Assembly (NCBI GenBank): GCA_016291085.1
Contig: JAEEVW010000034.1
Coordinates: 1 to 37,352, forward strand
DNA from: Prevotella sp.
GTDB taxonomy: Bacteria > Bacteroidota > Bacteroidia > Bacteroidales > Bacteroidaceae
Length of the DNA stretch: 37,352 nucleotides
Reading direction: 5' to 3'
Part shown: one piece after another, positions 1 to 11,471 of the stretch
How the letters are laid out: each line of letters begins with the position of its first letter
Numbering within the stretch: the first letter of the stretch is position 1
Position numbers and translations under genes: made by a program
The notes under the pieces: model-generated
The model's database searches: none
The model's input: the letters and a program-made list of their open reading frames with translations, nothing else
What the model was told of the DNA's origin: nothing

Positions 1-67
1 CACCATCGTTGGCAATACGCAGTACATCATCTTCGGCTCGTCGCTTAAAGACATTATAAAAAAGTAA
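1..67 (+). CDS. GH9_A glycoside hydrolase, 3' end only (partial)
   Basis: Only the last 21 codons and the TAA stop (65-67) are in the window, read in the frame beginning at base 2. The encoded tail (VGNTQYIIFGSSLKDIIKK) matches the C-terminus of the complete GH9 gene at 16556-19051 apart from one residue, and the DNA differs at only two adjacent bases. This is therefore the end of another copy of GH9_A lying upstream. It sits 45 bp before a GH10-CE1 gene, exactly as the complete gene does at 19051/19097. The catalytic parts are outside the window. Confidence 0.85.
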   Translation, partial: TIVGNTQYIIFGSSLKDIIKK

Positions 68-79
68 AAAGGTAAATAA

Positions 80-2332
<2,253 letters not shown>

Positions 2333-2356
2333 GACAAAAAAATAAAAAGAAAGATT

Positions 2357-4888
2357 ATGAACAAACGTTGGGTATTAAAAGTACTGATCCTGTGGGTAAC
2401 TTTGGTCGTCTCACCCGTTACGGCACAGGCGCAGACTTTCCGGATGAACGATGCAGGCTATTTCAATGCCGGCGGTACTGACGTGATGGCCTTTAGCGAT
2501 TTCTATCCCGAGGGACACCAAGGGGGCGTCTGTGTCATCATGAATGGTCAGCGTATCGCTACCAACGGGGACATTCGCTTGGAAGCGACACCCGGCCAGT
2601 GGCAGCCCGTGCCCAAACAGTTGAACCGCAAAGTAGAGGGCAACCGCATTGTGACAACGCTCTGCTATCCAGACTCATCGCGCCACCTGACGGGGTTCAA
2701 CCCAATGGTCTATCCAGACTATGCCTTCACTTATACTGTGACCATTGAGCCACAAGGACGAGGCATCGCCGTGACTGTCGATATTGACAAACCCGTGCCA
2801 GACTTCCTGTTGGGCAAGGTGGGCTTCAACTTCGAGTTCTTCCCTGGCTATCTGTTTGGAAAACCCTGGGTGATGGATAGTCAAAGCGGCATCTATCCTC
2901 AGCAGCCCAACTCTCCACTGTTGCAAGTCCCGACTAATCGCGGTCATGATGGCGACTATTTTGCGAATAAAGGTCTGAAGGCTGACCTCCATCAACTAGA
3001 CGGTATAGGATATAGTCCGCTCCGAGCCGACGACATCATCAGCGCCCCATACGCAGAAGGCCGTAAGTTCACCTCGCGTCCCGATGACAAGAGTCAGAAA
3101 CTGACCGTAGAATCATTCGCCGAGCCACTAAAGCTCTATGACGGACGAATGAACCACAACAACGGTTGGTTTGTGCTTCGCAGCGAGATTGCCAGGGGTG
3201 TGACAAAAGGCGCTGTACGTTGGTTGATTACCCCTGAGGTGGACCAGCAATGGCATTATCAGCCTGTCATACAGACCTCACAGATTGGTTATCAACCCAA
3301 ACAGCAGAAACATATTGTCATTGAGACTGATCAGCGTGAGACCGCTTTAGGAAATGTTCAACTGCTACGCATCGACGGCGATGGAGAAACCGTTGCATGT
3401 ACGATTACGCCCAAAGTGTGGGGGAATTTCCTGCGCTATCGTTATCTCACTGCCGATTTCTCTTACGTCACCACGCCTGGGCTCTATCAGGTGTGCTACG
3501 GAAGCAGCCGTTCCAGTGTGTTCCGTATTGCCGACGATGTTTACGACCGTGGTGTCTGGCAGCCTGTCGTCGAGTATTTCCTGCCGGTACAGATGTGTCA
3601 CATGCGCGTGTCGGAGAAATACCGCATCTGGCACGATGCCTGTCACATGGATGATGCACTGATGGCCCAAATGGGCAACCATATTGACGGCTATGTCCAA
3701 CAGCCAGGACTATCGAAGTATGCTGAGGGTGAGAAGGTACCAGGTGTTAATATTGGAGGCTGGCACGATGCAGGCGATTTCGACCTGCGCATCGAGTCGC
3801 AGGCTAGCGAAGCCTATATCCTTGCCCTCGCCTACGAGCAGTTCCATCCAAACATCGACGTAACGGCTATCGACCACCAACGACATCGGGTGGAGATCCA
3901 TGAGCCTGATGGCAAGAACGATATTCTGCAACAGGTGGAGAATGGTGTTTTGACCGTCGTCCGCTCATATCAGTCGCTTGGTAGACTCTATCGCGGCATC
4001 ATCTGTAACAGTCTGCGCCAATATGCGATGCTGGGCGATGCCGCAGCGATGACCGACGGAATCTCCGGCAATGCCGACGACCGTTGGATCTTCACTGAGG
4101 ACAACTCCATGCGTGCACTCTCTACTGCTGCCCAGTTGGCTGGCGCAGCTCGTGTGCTGCGAGGGTTCAACGATGAACTCAGCAAGGAGTGTGAGCAGAT
4201 TGCAGCGGATATTTATCAGCAAACGCCGACCAGCGGATTTCTGGTTGGCATGAAGCTTCAGACCGCAGTCGAACTCTTCCTCACAACTGACGATACAGCA
4301 TATCTCGACTTTATCCTCAGTCAGCAGGAAGTGATTACTAAAAACATCGGAAGAACAGGCTGGTTTATGGCTCGCATAGCCAAACGCCTCGAGGCCCGTA
4401 AAGACAAGAAGGTCCGACAGTTTGTCACCGCCTTCCGCAACGCGCTTGCCGGCTATCGAACAACATTACAGAAAGAAGCAGCCGAGACACCTTACGGCGT
4501 TCCATACCGTCCCAGCATCTGGGGAGCCGGTTGGGACATCCAGCGTTTCGGCTTCGAGTATTACTTTCTGACCAATGCCTATCCAGACATCTTCCCAGCT
4601 GACATCGTCTATAGTGCACTCGATTTCATTCTCGGTTGTCATCCTGGCAGCAACGCTGCATCCTTTGCTTCAGGCGTAGGAGCCAAGTCAGCGACTGTGG
4701 CATACGGCTTGAACCGTGCCGACTGGTCATACATACCTGGTGGCGTCGTCTCAGGCACCGCCCTCATCCGCCCTAACTTTCCTGAACTGCTGGAATTCCC
4801 CTTCCTTTGGCAGCAGACGGAATACGTTCTCGGCGGCGGTTCCTCACACTACATGTTCCTGGTATTAGCTGCACAAAAATTGTTATAG
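2357..4888 (+). CDS. Secreted GH9 glycoside hydrolase (GH9_B), copy 1
   Basis: 843 aa. Signal peptide at residues 1-25 (hydrophobic stretch ending AQAQ). A long beta-rich N-terminal region leads into the Ig-like domain usual in front of GH9 modules, marked by QIGYQPKQQK near residue 312. The GH9 catalytic (alpha/alpha)6 domain follows: HDAGDFD supplies D471 and D474 (base/nucleophilic water) and the C-terminal QTEYVLGG supplies acid E822. GH9 enzymes are mostly endo- or processive beta-1,4-glucanases; the exact substrate (cellulose, mixed-linkage glucan, xyloglucan) cannot be told from sequence. It lies 24 bp after GH10-CE1, so co-transcription is likely. It is a distant paralogue of GH9_A with the same domain order. 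A longer overlapping frame begins at 2287 but is not coding. Confidence 0.93.
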   Translation: MNKRWVLKVLILWVTLVVSPVTAQAQTFRMNDAGYFNAGGTDVMAFSDFYPEGHQGGVCVIMNGQRIATNGDIRLEATPGQWQPVPKQLNRKVEGNRIVTTLCYPDSSRHLTGFNPMVYPDYAFTYTVTIEPQGRGIAVTVDIDKPVPDFLLGKVGFNFEFFPGYLFGKPWVMDSQSGIYPQQPNSPLLQVPTNRGHDGDYFANKGLKADLHQLDGIGYSPLRADDIISAPYAEGRKFTSRPDDKSQKLTVESFAEPLKLYDGRMNHNNGWFVLRSEIARGVTKGAVRWLITPEVDQQWHYQPVIQTSQIGYQPKQQKHIVIETDQRETALGNVQLLRIDGDGETVACTITPKVWGNFLRYRYLTADFSYVTTPGLYQVCYGSSRSSVFRIADDVYDRGVWQPVVEYFLPVQMCHMRVSEKYRIWHDACHMDDALMAQMGNHIDGYVQQPGLSKYAEGEKVPGVNIGGWHDAGDFDLRIESQASEAYILALAYEQFHPNIDVTAIDHQRHRVEIHEPDGKNDILQQVENGVLTVVRSYQSLGRLYRGIICNSLRQYAMLGDAAAMTDGISGNADDRWIFTEDNSMRALSTAAQLAGAARVLRGFNDELSKECEQIAADIYQQTPTSGFLVGMKLQTAVELFLTTDDTAYLDFILSQQEVITKNIGRTGWFMARIAKRLEARKDKKVRQFVTAFRNALAGYRTTLQKEAAETPYGVPYRPSIWGAGWDIQRFGFEYYFLTNAYPDIFPADIVYSALDFILGCHPGSNAASFASGVGAKSATVAYGLNRADWSYIPGGVVSGTALIRPNFPELLEFPFLWQQTEYVLGGGSSHYMFLVLAAQKLL

Positions 4889-4926
4889 TAGAATATGAAG
4901 AAATTATTAGTTCAAGGAGGGTTGAT

Positions 4927-6285
4927 ATGAAAAAGACGACGAACATGGACAGGAGATATTTCCTGAAGCGACTGGGTATCACGGCAGGCGGAGCTGTGGC
5001 TGCAATGGCTCTGGAACCGTTGAAAGCATGGGCTGGCGAAAAGAAACCCGCAGTCACACCCGCTGATGACAATCGTATGACCTACCGCGTACAGCACGGC
5101 TCGGGCGAGCGCATCTCGCTGCTGGGATTCGGCATGATGCGCCTGCCTGACGGTCAGGAGCAGGTGGACGAACTGGTGGACTATGCCATCGCCCACGGTG
5201 TGAACTATTTCGATACGGCACCAATGTACATGGGAGGTCGTTCGGAAGTATTGACGGGCAATAGCTTGAGCCGATTCCCCAGAGAGACGTATCATGTGGC
5301 TACGAAGATGTCGAACCAGAACCGCCGTCTGTGGAGCTACGATGATTCGAAGCGGATGTACGAACAGTCGTTCGAGCGTCTAAAAGTCGACTACATCGAC
5401 TACTACCTGTTGCATAGCATCGGTGGAGGTATGGAGTCGTTGAAGGGCCGCTTCCTGGACAATGGCATTCTCGATTTCCTGCTGAAGGAACGTGAAGCTG
5501 GACGCATCAAGCATCTGGGATTCTCGTATCATGGTGATGTGCGCGACTTCGACTGGCTGCTGGACCGTCAGGAGGAATACCACTGGGACTTCGTACAGAT
5601 TCAGATGAATTTCCTCGACTGGCGTCATGCGTCGCTGAAACAAGGACGCCGACATGATGCCGACGCAGAATATCTGTATGGAAAGCTGGAGAAGACGGGT
5701 GTTCAGGCTGTCATCATGGAGCCCCTGCGAGGTGGCGCCTTTGGCAGGATGGCCAGCGAGTTGGCAGACCAGTTGAAGGCTGTGCGTCCCGAAGACAGCA
5801 CCGCCCGCTGGGCCTTCCGTTGGGTGGGGTCCTATCCGAACGTGCTAACCACGCTGAGTGGCATGAACCAGATGGAGCACCTGGTTGACAATGTGACCAC
5901 CTTCTCTCCCCTCGAGTCATGTACAGAGGCTGAAAACAAATTGTTGGCCAATATCGCCGACCAGATGGCGGGTTTCCCCACCATTCCTTGCACCACCTGC
6001 GCTTACTGCATGCCCTGCCCCTATGGTGTGGATATCCCTGGCAATTTCAGTTTCTACAACGAGGCCGTCAACAATCACCTATTGCCCTTGCCCGAACCCA
6101 CGGCTTCCGACTATGCAGAGCGTCAGCAGCGGTTTATGACCGACTATCGTGAGGCAATTCCTGCTGAGAGTCGAGCCAACCAGTGTGTCGACTGTGAAGC
6201 CTGCTTGCCGAAGTGTCCGCAGCAGATTCGCATCCCCAACCAGATGGGACGTATTGTCAGTCTATTGAGACATAACAAGAAATAA
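4927..6285 (+). CDS. Tat-signal aldo/keto reductase with two 4Fe-4S motifs, copy 1
   Basis: 452 aa. I chose ATG 4927 rather than the in-frame ATG at 4807, because 4807 lies inside GH9_B and 4927 is preceded by an unusually strong Shine-Dalgarno sequence (AAGGAGGG). The N-terminus carries a twin-arginine signal (DRRYFLKRLG plus a hydrophobic stretch), so a folded, cofactor-loaded enzyme is probably exported. The AKR tetrad is visible as D96, Y101, K127 and H163. The C-terminus has C355/C358/C361/C364 and C420/C423/C426/C430, typical ferredoxin-like 4Fe-4S ligands (COG1453-type oxidoreductases). The substrate is unknown. It is 38 bp after GH9_B and 11 bp before the Gfo/Idh gene. Confidence 0.9.
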   Translation: MKKTTNMDRRYFLKRLGITAGGAVAAMALEPLKAWAGEKKPAVTPADDNRMTYRVQHGSGERISLLGFGMMRLPDGQEQVDELVDYAIAHGVNYFDTAPMYMGGRSEVLTGNSLSRFPRETYHVATKMSNQNRRLWSYDDSKRMYEQSFERLKVDYIDYYLLHSIGGGMESLKGRFLDNGILDFLLKEREAGRIKHLGFSYHGDVRDFDWLLDRQEEYHWDFVQIQMNFLDWRHASLKQGRRHDADAEYLYGKLEKTGVQAVIMEPLRGGAFGRMASELADQLKAVRPEDSTARWAFRWVGSYPNVLTTLSGMNQMEHLVDNVTTFSPLESCTEAENKLLANIADQMAGFPTIPCTTCAYCMPCPYGVDIPGNFSFYNEAVNNHLLPLPEPTASDYAERQQRFMTDYREAIPAESRANQCVDCEACLPKCPQQIRIPNQMGRIVSLLRHNKK

Positions 6286-6296
6286 GTAAAGTAACT

Positions 6297-7289
6297 ATGA
6301 TACAGAATGGTATATTGCGTGTCGGCATTATCGGCACAGGATGGATTGCCGAGAAGGCAGCCATCACACTTAACGGACTTACGGAATGCGAGGCATACGC
6401 CGTAGGGTCACGGACATTGGAAAAGGCAGAGGCTTTTGCCAAGCAGTGGAACATTACGAAAGCATATGGTTCGTATGGCGAACTGATAGCCGACCCTGAG
6501 ATCAACCTCATCTATATTGGTACGCCCCACTCACACCACTACGATGTGACACGGGAGGCTCTCTTAGCAGGTAAGCCATGTCTGGTAGAGAAGGCTTTTA
6601 TGGCGAATGCCCGGCAGGCGGAGAGAATACTGACCATAGCCCATGAAAGACGAGTGTTCCTCGCGGAAGCTATCTGGACACGCTATCAGCCTGCTGTCGA
6701 CATTGTTCAAAATCTGGTCAGTAGCGGACGCATCGGCACGCCACGCCTCGTCACAGCCACCTTAGGCTACTCGATGGGTGACAAACCCCGCATCATGCGT
6801 CCTGACCTTTGTGGCGGTGCGCTGCTCGACCTGGGTGTCTATGCACTGAACTTCGTGCGGATGTTCTTCCCTTCGAACATTATTAATATAGAGAGTCAAT
6901 GCGTGAAGTCGAAGACAGGTATGGATCTGACTAACGCCATCACGCTGGTACTCGAAGACGGTATGCTGTGCAACCTTCAGTCGAGTGCAGCCTGCGTGGG
7001 TGACAACATCGGCGTTATTGCCGGAACGGAGGGCAACCTGATTATCGACAACATCAACAACCCACAAAAGATTACCGTCAACGGCCCCAATAGAACATAC
7101 ATCGACACCATCCATGTGCCCCAACAGATTACAGGCTACGAATATCAGTTCCTGGCTTGCCGTGAAGCCCTGATGGAAGGTCTTTTGGAGCCTCGTGAAA
7201 TGCCACACGACGAAACCCTCTATATTATGCAAATCATGGATAGCCTCCGACAAAAATGGGGAGTACACTATCCGATGGATGACAATTAA
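6297..7289 (+). CDS. Gfo/Idh/MocA-family NAD(P)-dependent oxidoreductase, copy 1
   Basis: 330 aa, no signal peptide, so cytoplasmic. The N-terminus VGIIGTGWIAEK is a Rossmann nucleotide-binding loop (GxGxxA-like). GKPCLVEKAFM corresponds to the family's EKP motif with Ala in place of Pro, and the C-terminal half is the alpha/beta substrate domain. The family oxidises or reduces sugars, inositols and dihydrodiols; this one most resembles the dihydrodiol dehydrogenase-like branch, but the substrate is not determinable. It is packed between the AKR gene (11 bp) and the outer-membrane gene (8 bp), hence very likely in one operon with the hydrolases. Confidence 0.9.
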   Translation: MIQNGILRVGIIGTGWIAEKAAITLNGLTECEAYAVGSRTLEKAEAFAKQWNITKAYGSYGELIADPEINLIYIGTPHSHHYDVTREALLAGKPCLVEKAFMANARQAERILTIAHERRVFLAEAIWTRYQPAVDIVQNLVSSGRIGTPRLVTATLGYSMGDKPRIMRPDLCGGALLDLGVYALNFVRMFFPSNIINIESQCVKSKTGMDLTNAITLVLEDGMLCNLQSSAACVGDNIGVIAGTEGNLIIDNINNPQKITVNGPNRTYIDTIHVPQQITGYEYQFLACREALMEGLLEPREMPHDETLYIMQIMDSLRQKWGVHYPMDDN

Positions 7290-7297
7290 AACATTAA

Positions 7298-10222
7298 ATG
7301 AAGAAGACTTTATCGATATTATTTTTAGCCATGACGCTGTGCTTCGGCATGCACGATGCGTCAGCGCAGGATTACAACCGTTGGCTGACTATCAGCGGGC
7401 AATTGTTGGATGCAGAATTCCGCGAACCAATGATGCAGGCCACGGTGCAACTATTCACGACAACTGATAGTACTTTTGTCGGCGGGACGGTGAGCGACGA
7501 CAAGGGCATCTTCATTGTTCAAGCTCCGTCGAACGGGACATACAAGTTGAAAATCACCTCCGTCGGCTTCCAGACTATTGAGCGCGAGGTAACGTTGCGA
7601 AGAAACCAGAACCAGGAACTTGGCGCGCTGATTATGTCGTCGGACGCCGTCATGCTGAAAGAAACGGTGGTAACGGGCCGTGCTGCTCAGGTTATTGCCA
7701 AGAAAGATACGCTTGTATACAACCCCGATGCCTACCGCACGCCTGAGGGTTCACCCATCGAGGAACTCATCAAACGCATGCCTGGCGCGGAGGTCGATGA
7801 GGACGGCAACATCACTATCAACGGAAAGCAAGTAAAAAAGATTTTGCTCGACGGTAAAGAGTTTATGCTCGGCGACACAGAGGCGGCACTGAAGAACCTG
7901 CCTGTGAATATCATCCAAAACGTGAAATTTTACGACCAGCAGAGTGACCAGGCACGAATCACCGGCATCGACGACGGCAATAAAGAAACAGTGCTTGACT
8001 TCACCATTAAGAAAGGCATGAATCACGGTTACATGACGAACCTCGATTTGGCAGGTGGCACTCATCACCGCTACGCCTCGCGCGGTATGGGAAGCTGTTT
8101 CACCGACAAGACACGCGTGATGGTCATTGGTAACCTCAACAACAAGGACGAGAACGCAGGCTGGTGGAACCGTCGTGGTCTTAACGCCCGTAAAATGCTG
8201 GGAACAAACCTGAACTACGACGATGGAAAGAAACTCAAGATTGACGCTAACTTCCGTTGGAACCACCGCGATGGTGACAATAAGAACGAGGTGGCACGCG
8301 AGGACTTCTACAGTCAAGACTATCGCACATTTACAAACAACAACTCGAAGAGTCTCACGCGCAGCAATAACTGGTGGGGCAACGTGCGCCTGGAGTGGAA
8401 ACCTGACACGCTGACAACCCTGCTGATGCGTGCTAACGGCAATACTGGAACGAACGACGGCACCAGCGAATCATCCAGTGCCACATTCTCGGACGACCCC
8501 TATCTCTACGTTGCCGATCCGCTATCAGTCGATGGCATTGGCACGATGAACAGCCTCGACAAGGCAGTGAACCACAACAAACAGGCCAGCCTGACCTACG
8601 GCGAGAACCGTAACTTCTGGGCGATGCTGCAACTCTTTCGACGGCTGAATGCAAGGGGCCGTAACGTCATACTGCGTGTAGAGACCAGTGGCGGTCGTAG
8701 TGAACAGCGCAACGCATCTGACAACGAGGTACATCTGTTTCAGAAGAAAAACCAGATGGGGCAGGATTCCACCTACTTCACTGCTCGCTACAACAATACG
8801 CCAGGCAACAGCAGCGGCTATGTAGCCAGAGTTACCTACAGCGAGCCATTGTGGAAAGGTGCCCACTTACAGGGAAGTTATGAGTTACGTTACAGCCAGA
8901 ACAAGAGCGACCGCAAGACCTACGACTTCAGCCATATGCCCGTGAACCCCTTTGCCGGCATTGAACCCGAATACCGCGACTGGGATCCCTGGATTGGCCA
9001 CATCGCTCCCGATGCCCAATACCCAACCACCGACGACCCCCTTTCTCCGTTCCTTGACCGCGCGCTCAGCCGCTATTCAGAATATAAGAACTACACCCAC
9101 AACCTACGCCTGATGTTACGTTATAAAGAGGAGAAATACGACTATAACATCGGTTTCCTCGTACAGCCACAGCACTCAAACTACATTCAGGACTATCGAG
9201 GCATCTATGTAGACACCATCCGAAACGTTACCAATCTGACACCAACGTTTGATTTCCACTACAACTTCAGCGATCAAAGCATGTTGCGTGTACAATACAG
9301 AGGTGACACGCAGCAACCCGACATCAGCCAGTTGCTCGACATTACCGACGACTCAAATCCGCTTTATATCACGCAGGGTAATCCCGGACTAAAGCCGCAG
9401 TTCACCAACACGCTGAATCTCTACTATAACAACTACATCACACGCTACAAACGCTCCATCGTAGTTTATGCCAATTATCGCCATATACGCAACGCCATCT
9501 CGAACCTTGTACGCTACAATCCTGAGACGGGCGGTAGCATCTCGAGGCCCGAGAATATCAATGGCAATTGGAACATGAACGGCGGATTCACCTTCAACAC
9601 TGCCATTGATTCGACAGCCCACTGGAATGTAGGCACCGATACCCGTGCACGCTATAACAATTTTGTAAGTTATGTTGCTCAACCAAAGGTCGATGCAGAG
9701 AAAAATACGACGCGCAGTATCAACGTCTCACAGCGCCTGAGCTTGAGCTATCGCAACGACTGGCTCGAAGTGACCCTAGACGGATGGTGCAACTATCAAC
9801 ATTCACGGAATGAATTGCAACCGACAGCCAATCTCAATACGTGGCAGTTCAATTACGGTGGACAGTTTCTCGTACGCCTGCCCTACGACTTCGAGATTTC
9901 CAGCAACATCCACGAACGCAGTCGTCGAGGCTACAACGACCCGTCGTCGAACACCAACGAACTGCTTTGGAATGGTCAGGTATCAAAGACGCTTCTTCGC
10001 GACAAGTCGCTTATTGTCGCCCTGAACTTTTACGACCTCCTTGGCCAGCAGTCGAACTACGAACGCTGGGTAAATGCCAGCGGACGCAGCGATACCCGCT
10101 ACAATAGCATCAACAGCTATGCTATGCTCCACGTCCGCTATCGCCTGAATATGTTCGGAGGCAAGAAAGATACCGAAGGACGCTACGACAAGAAATGGGG
10201 TAATCGCGACCAACGACGTTAA
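7298..10222 (+). CDS. Outer-membrane beta-barrel protein, TonB-receptor-like, copy 1
   Basis: 974 aa. Signal peptide at 1-23 (ending ASA). Residues about 31-112 form a carboxypeptidase-regulatory-like beta-sandwich (TISGQLLDAEF ... SVGFQTIEREV). Residues about 115-230 are plug-like (ETVVTGRAAQV, GSPIEELIKRMPGAEV, LLDGKEF). The rest is a long Tyr/Asn-rich beta-barrel. This matches the outer-membrane beta-barrel family related to TonB-dependent receptors, not classical SusC: it is shorter and no SusD partner follows. A role in oligosaccharide or small-molecule uptake fits the operon but is inferred. It is the last gene before the internal promoter at 10226. Confidence 0.85.
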   Translation: MKKTLSILFLAMTLCFGMHDASAQDYNRWLTISGQLLDAEFREPMMQATVQLFTTTDSTFVGGTVSDDKGIFIVQAPSNGTYKLKITSVGFQTIEREVTLRRNQNQELGALIMSSDAVMLKETVVTGRAAQVIAKKDTLVYNPDAYRTPEGSPIEELIKRMPGAEVDEDGNITINGKQVKKILLDGKEFMLGDTEAALKNLPVNIIQNVKFYDQQSDQARITGIDDGNKETVLDFTIKKGMNHGYMTNLDLAGGTHHRYASRGMGSCFTDKTRVMVIGNLNNKDENAGWWNRRGLNARKMLGTNLNYDDGKKLKIDANFRWNHRDGDNKNEVAREDFYSQDYRTFTNNNSKSLTRSNNWWGNVRLEWKPDTLTTLLMRANGNTGTNDGTSESSSATFSDDPYLYVADPLSVDGIGTMNSLDKAVNHNKQASLTYGENRNFWAMLQLFRRLNARGRNVILRVETSGGRSEQRNASDNEVHLFQKKNQMGQDSTYFTARYNNTPGNSSGYVARVTYSEPLWKGAHLQGSYELRYSQNKSDRKTYDFSHMPVNPFAGIEPEYRDWDPWIGHIAPDAQYPTTDDPLSPFLDRALSRYSEYKNYTHNLRLMLRYKEEKYDYNIGFLVQPQHSNYIQDYRGIYVDTIRNVTNLTPTFDFHYNFSDQSMLRVQYRGDTQQPDISQLLDITDDSNPLYITQGNPGLKPQFTNTLNLYYNNYITRYKRSIVVYANYRHIRNAISNLVRYNPETGGSISRPENINGNWNMNGGFTFNTAIDSTAHWNVGTDTRARYNNFVSYVAQPKVDAEKNTTRSINVSQRLSLSYRNDWLEVTLDGWCNYQHSRNELQPTANLNTWQFNYGGQFLVRLPYDFEISSNIHERSRRGYNDPSSNTNELLWNGQVSKTLLRDKSLIVALNFYDLLGQQSNYERWVNASGRSDTRYNSINSYAMLHVRYRLNMFGGKKDTEGRYDKKWGNRDQRR

Positions 10223-10225
10223 GAA

Positions 10226-10258
10226 TTTGGAAGTTTCAAAGCTTTTTCGTATATTTGC
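10226..10258 (+). promoter_or_regulatory. Bacteroidales-type promoter for the ADH operon, copy 1
   Basis: TTTG at 10226-10229, a 20-base spacer, then TATATTTGC at 10250-10258. This is an exact fit to the Bacteroidales -33/-7 consensus (TTTG, N19-21, TAnnTTTGY). It lies 25 bp upstream of the alcohol dehydrogenase start and implies that ADH, SDR and GPx-nitroreductase can be expressed apart from the upstream hydrolase genes. Confidence 0.8.
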
Positions 10259-10283
10259 CAACAGTTAATTTAAAACAACATAT

Positions 10284-11471
10284 ATGAAGGATTTTAATTA
10301 TTTCGCACCTACCGAAGTAGTATTCGGTAAACAGAGTGAGGATCAGGTAGCTGCTCTCGTGAAGAAATATGGTGGCACGAAAGTGCTGGTACACTATGGT
10401 GGTAAGAGTGCCGTGCGCTTTGGTTTGCTCGACAAGATCTGCGGTCTTCTGTGCGATGGTGGTATTGAGTTTGTAACGCTGGGCGGTGTAGTACCCAATC
10501 CCCGTTTGTCCCTTGCCAAGAAGGGCATCGAATTGTGCCGTCAGGAGGGGGTTGATTTCATTCTTGCCGTAGGCGGTGGCAGCGTCATTGATTCTGCCAA
10601 GTGTATCGCATACGGTGTCTGCATGGCCGAGGATGTTTGGGACCTGTATCTGGGTAAGGCCGATGCTCCCAAGACGATGCTGCCTGTAGCATCGGTTCTG
10701 ACCATCCCTGCCGCTGGCAGCGAGATGAGTGAGGCCTCGGTTATTACCAATGAGGATGGCGACGTGAAGTTGGGATACTCGAACGACATGTCTCGTCCCA
10801 AGTTTGCCATCATGAACCCCTGTCGTACCTTTACCTTGCCGCCCTATCAGACAGCAGCAGGTGTAACAGATATGTTGATGCACATCTTTGAGCGCTACTT
10901 CACCAAGGACGACGATATGGACCTGACCACCGATCTGGCCGAGGCCACCATGCGCCGCATCAAGACTGCTGTGTTCGATGTACTGAAGAATCCTGAGGAT
11001 TATCGTCAGCGCGCTCAGATCATGTGGGGCGGCAGTGTAGCCCATTGGGGACTGCTGGGCAAGGGTGTTCAAGAAGACTGGGCTACCCATCAGTTGGAAC
11101 ACGAACTCAGCGGTATGTTCGATGTAACCCATGGTGCCGGTCTGGCAGCCATCTGGCCCAGCTGGGCTCGTTACACCATGCACGAGAATCTGCGTCGCTT
11201 TGTGCGCTTCGCCGTTAATGTGATGGATGTGCCAAATGACTTTACCGATCCCGAGGGCACTGCCTTGAAGGGCATCGAGGCCGTAGAGCGTTTCTACCAC
11301 GCCATTGGCATGCCTATCAACATCAAGGAACTCATCGGCCGCGACATCACCGATGATGAGATTAAGGAGATGACTCGCAAGTGCAGCCGCGACTATACTG
11401 CCACCTGTGGCGGTCTGAAGGTGCTCAACGCAGAAGACATGGAAACAATCTACAAAATGGCAAGAGGATGA
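10284..11471 (+). CDS. Iron-containing alcohol dehydrogenase (YqhD/butanol dehydrogenase type), copy 1
   Basis: 395 aa, cytoplasmic. GGGS at 97-100 is the nucleotide-binding motif of group III alcohol dehydrogenases. Metal ligands are recognisable as D196, H200 (TDMLMHIFERYF), H269 (WATHQ) and H283 (VTHGAG), in the spacing known from E. coli YqhD. Such enzymes reduce aldehydes to alcohols with NAD(P)H. The gene has its own promoter 25 bp upstream, and its TGA overlaps the ATG of the next gene (ATGA, 11468-11471), indicating translational coupling. A physiological role in detoxifying or reducing aldehydes is inference. Confidence 0.93.
   Translation: MKDFNYFAPTEVVFGKQSEDQVAALVKKYGGTKVLVHYGGKSAVRFGLLDKICGLLCDGGIEFVTLGGVVPNPRLSLAKKGIELCRQEGVDFILAVGGGSVIDSAKCIAYGVCMAEDVWDLYLGKADAPKTMLPVASVLTIPAAGSEMSEASVITNEDGDVKLGYSNDMSRPKFAIMNPCRTFTLPPYQTAAGVTDMLMHIFERYFTKDDDMDLTTDLAEATMRRIKTAVFDVLKNPEDYRQRAQIMWGGSVAHWGLLGKGVQEDWATHQLEHELSGMFDVTHGAGLAAIWPSWARYTMHENLRRFVRFAVNVMDVPNDFTDPEGTALKGIEAVERFYHAIGMPINIKELIGRDITDDEIKEMTRKCSRDYTATCGGLKVLNAEDMETIYKMARG

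Noticed and set aside
4807..4926. 40-codon N-terminal extension of the aldo/keto reductase
   Set aside because: Lies within GH9_B and would bury the Tat signal; ATG 4927 has a strong ribosome binding site.
10236..11300. 354-residue - strand frame opposite the alcohol dehydrogenase
   Set aside because: No recognisable domain; it covers the ADH promoter and gene on the wrong strand.
11381..11467. 29-codon N-terminal extension of the SDR gene
   Set aside because: Overlaps ADH and precedes the Rossmann motif, which should stand at the N-terminus; the ATGA overlap start is far more likely.
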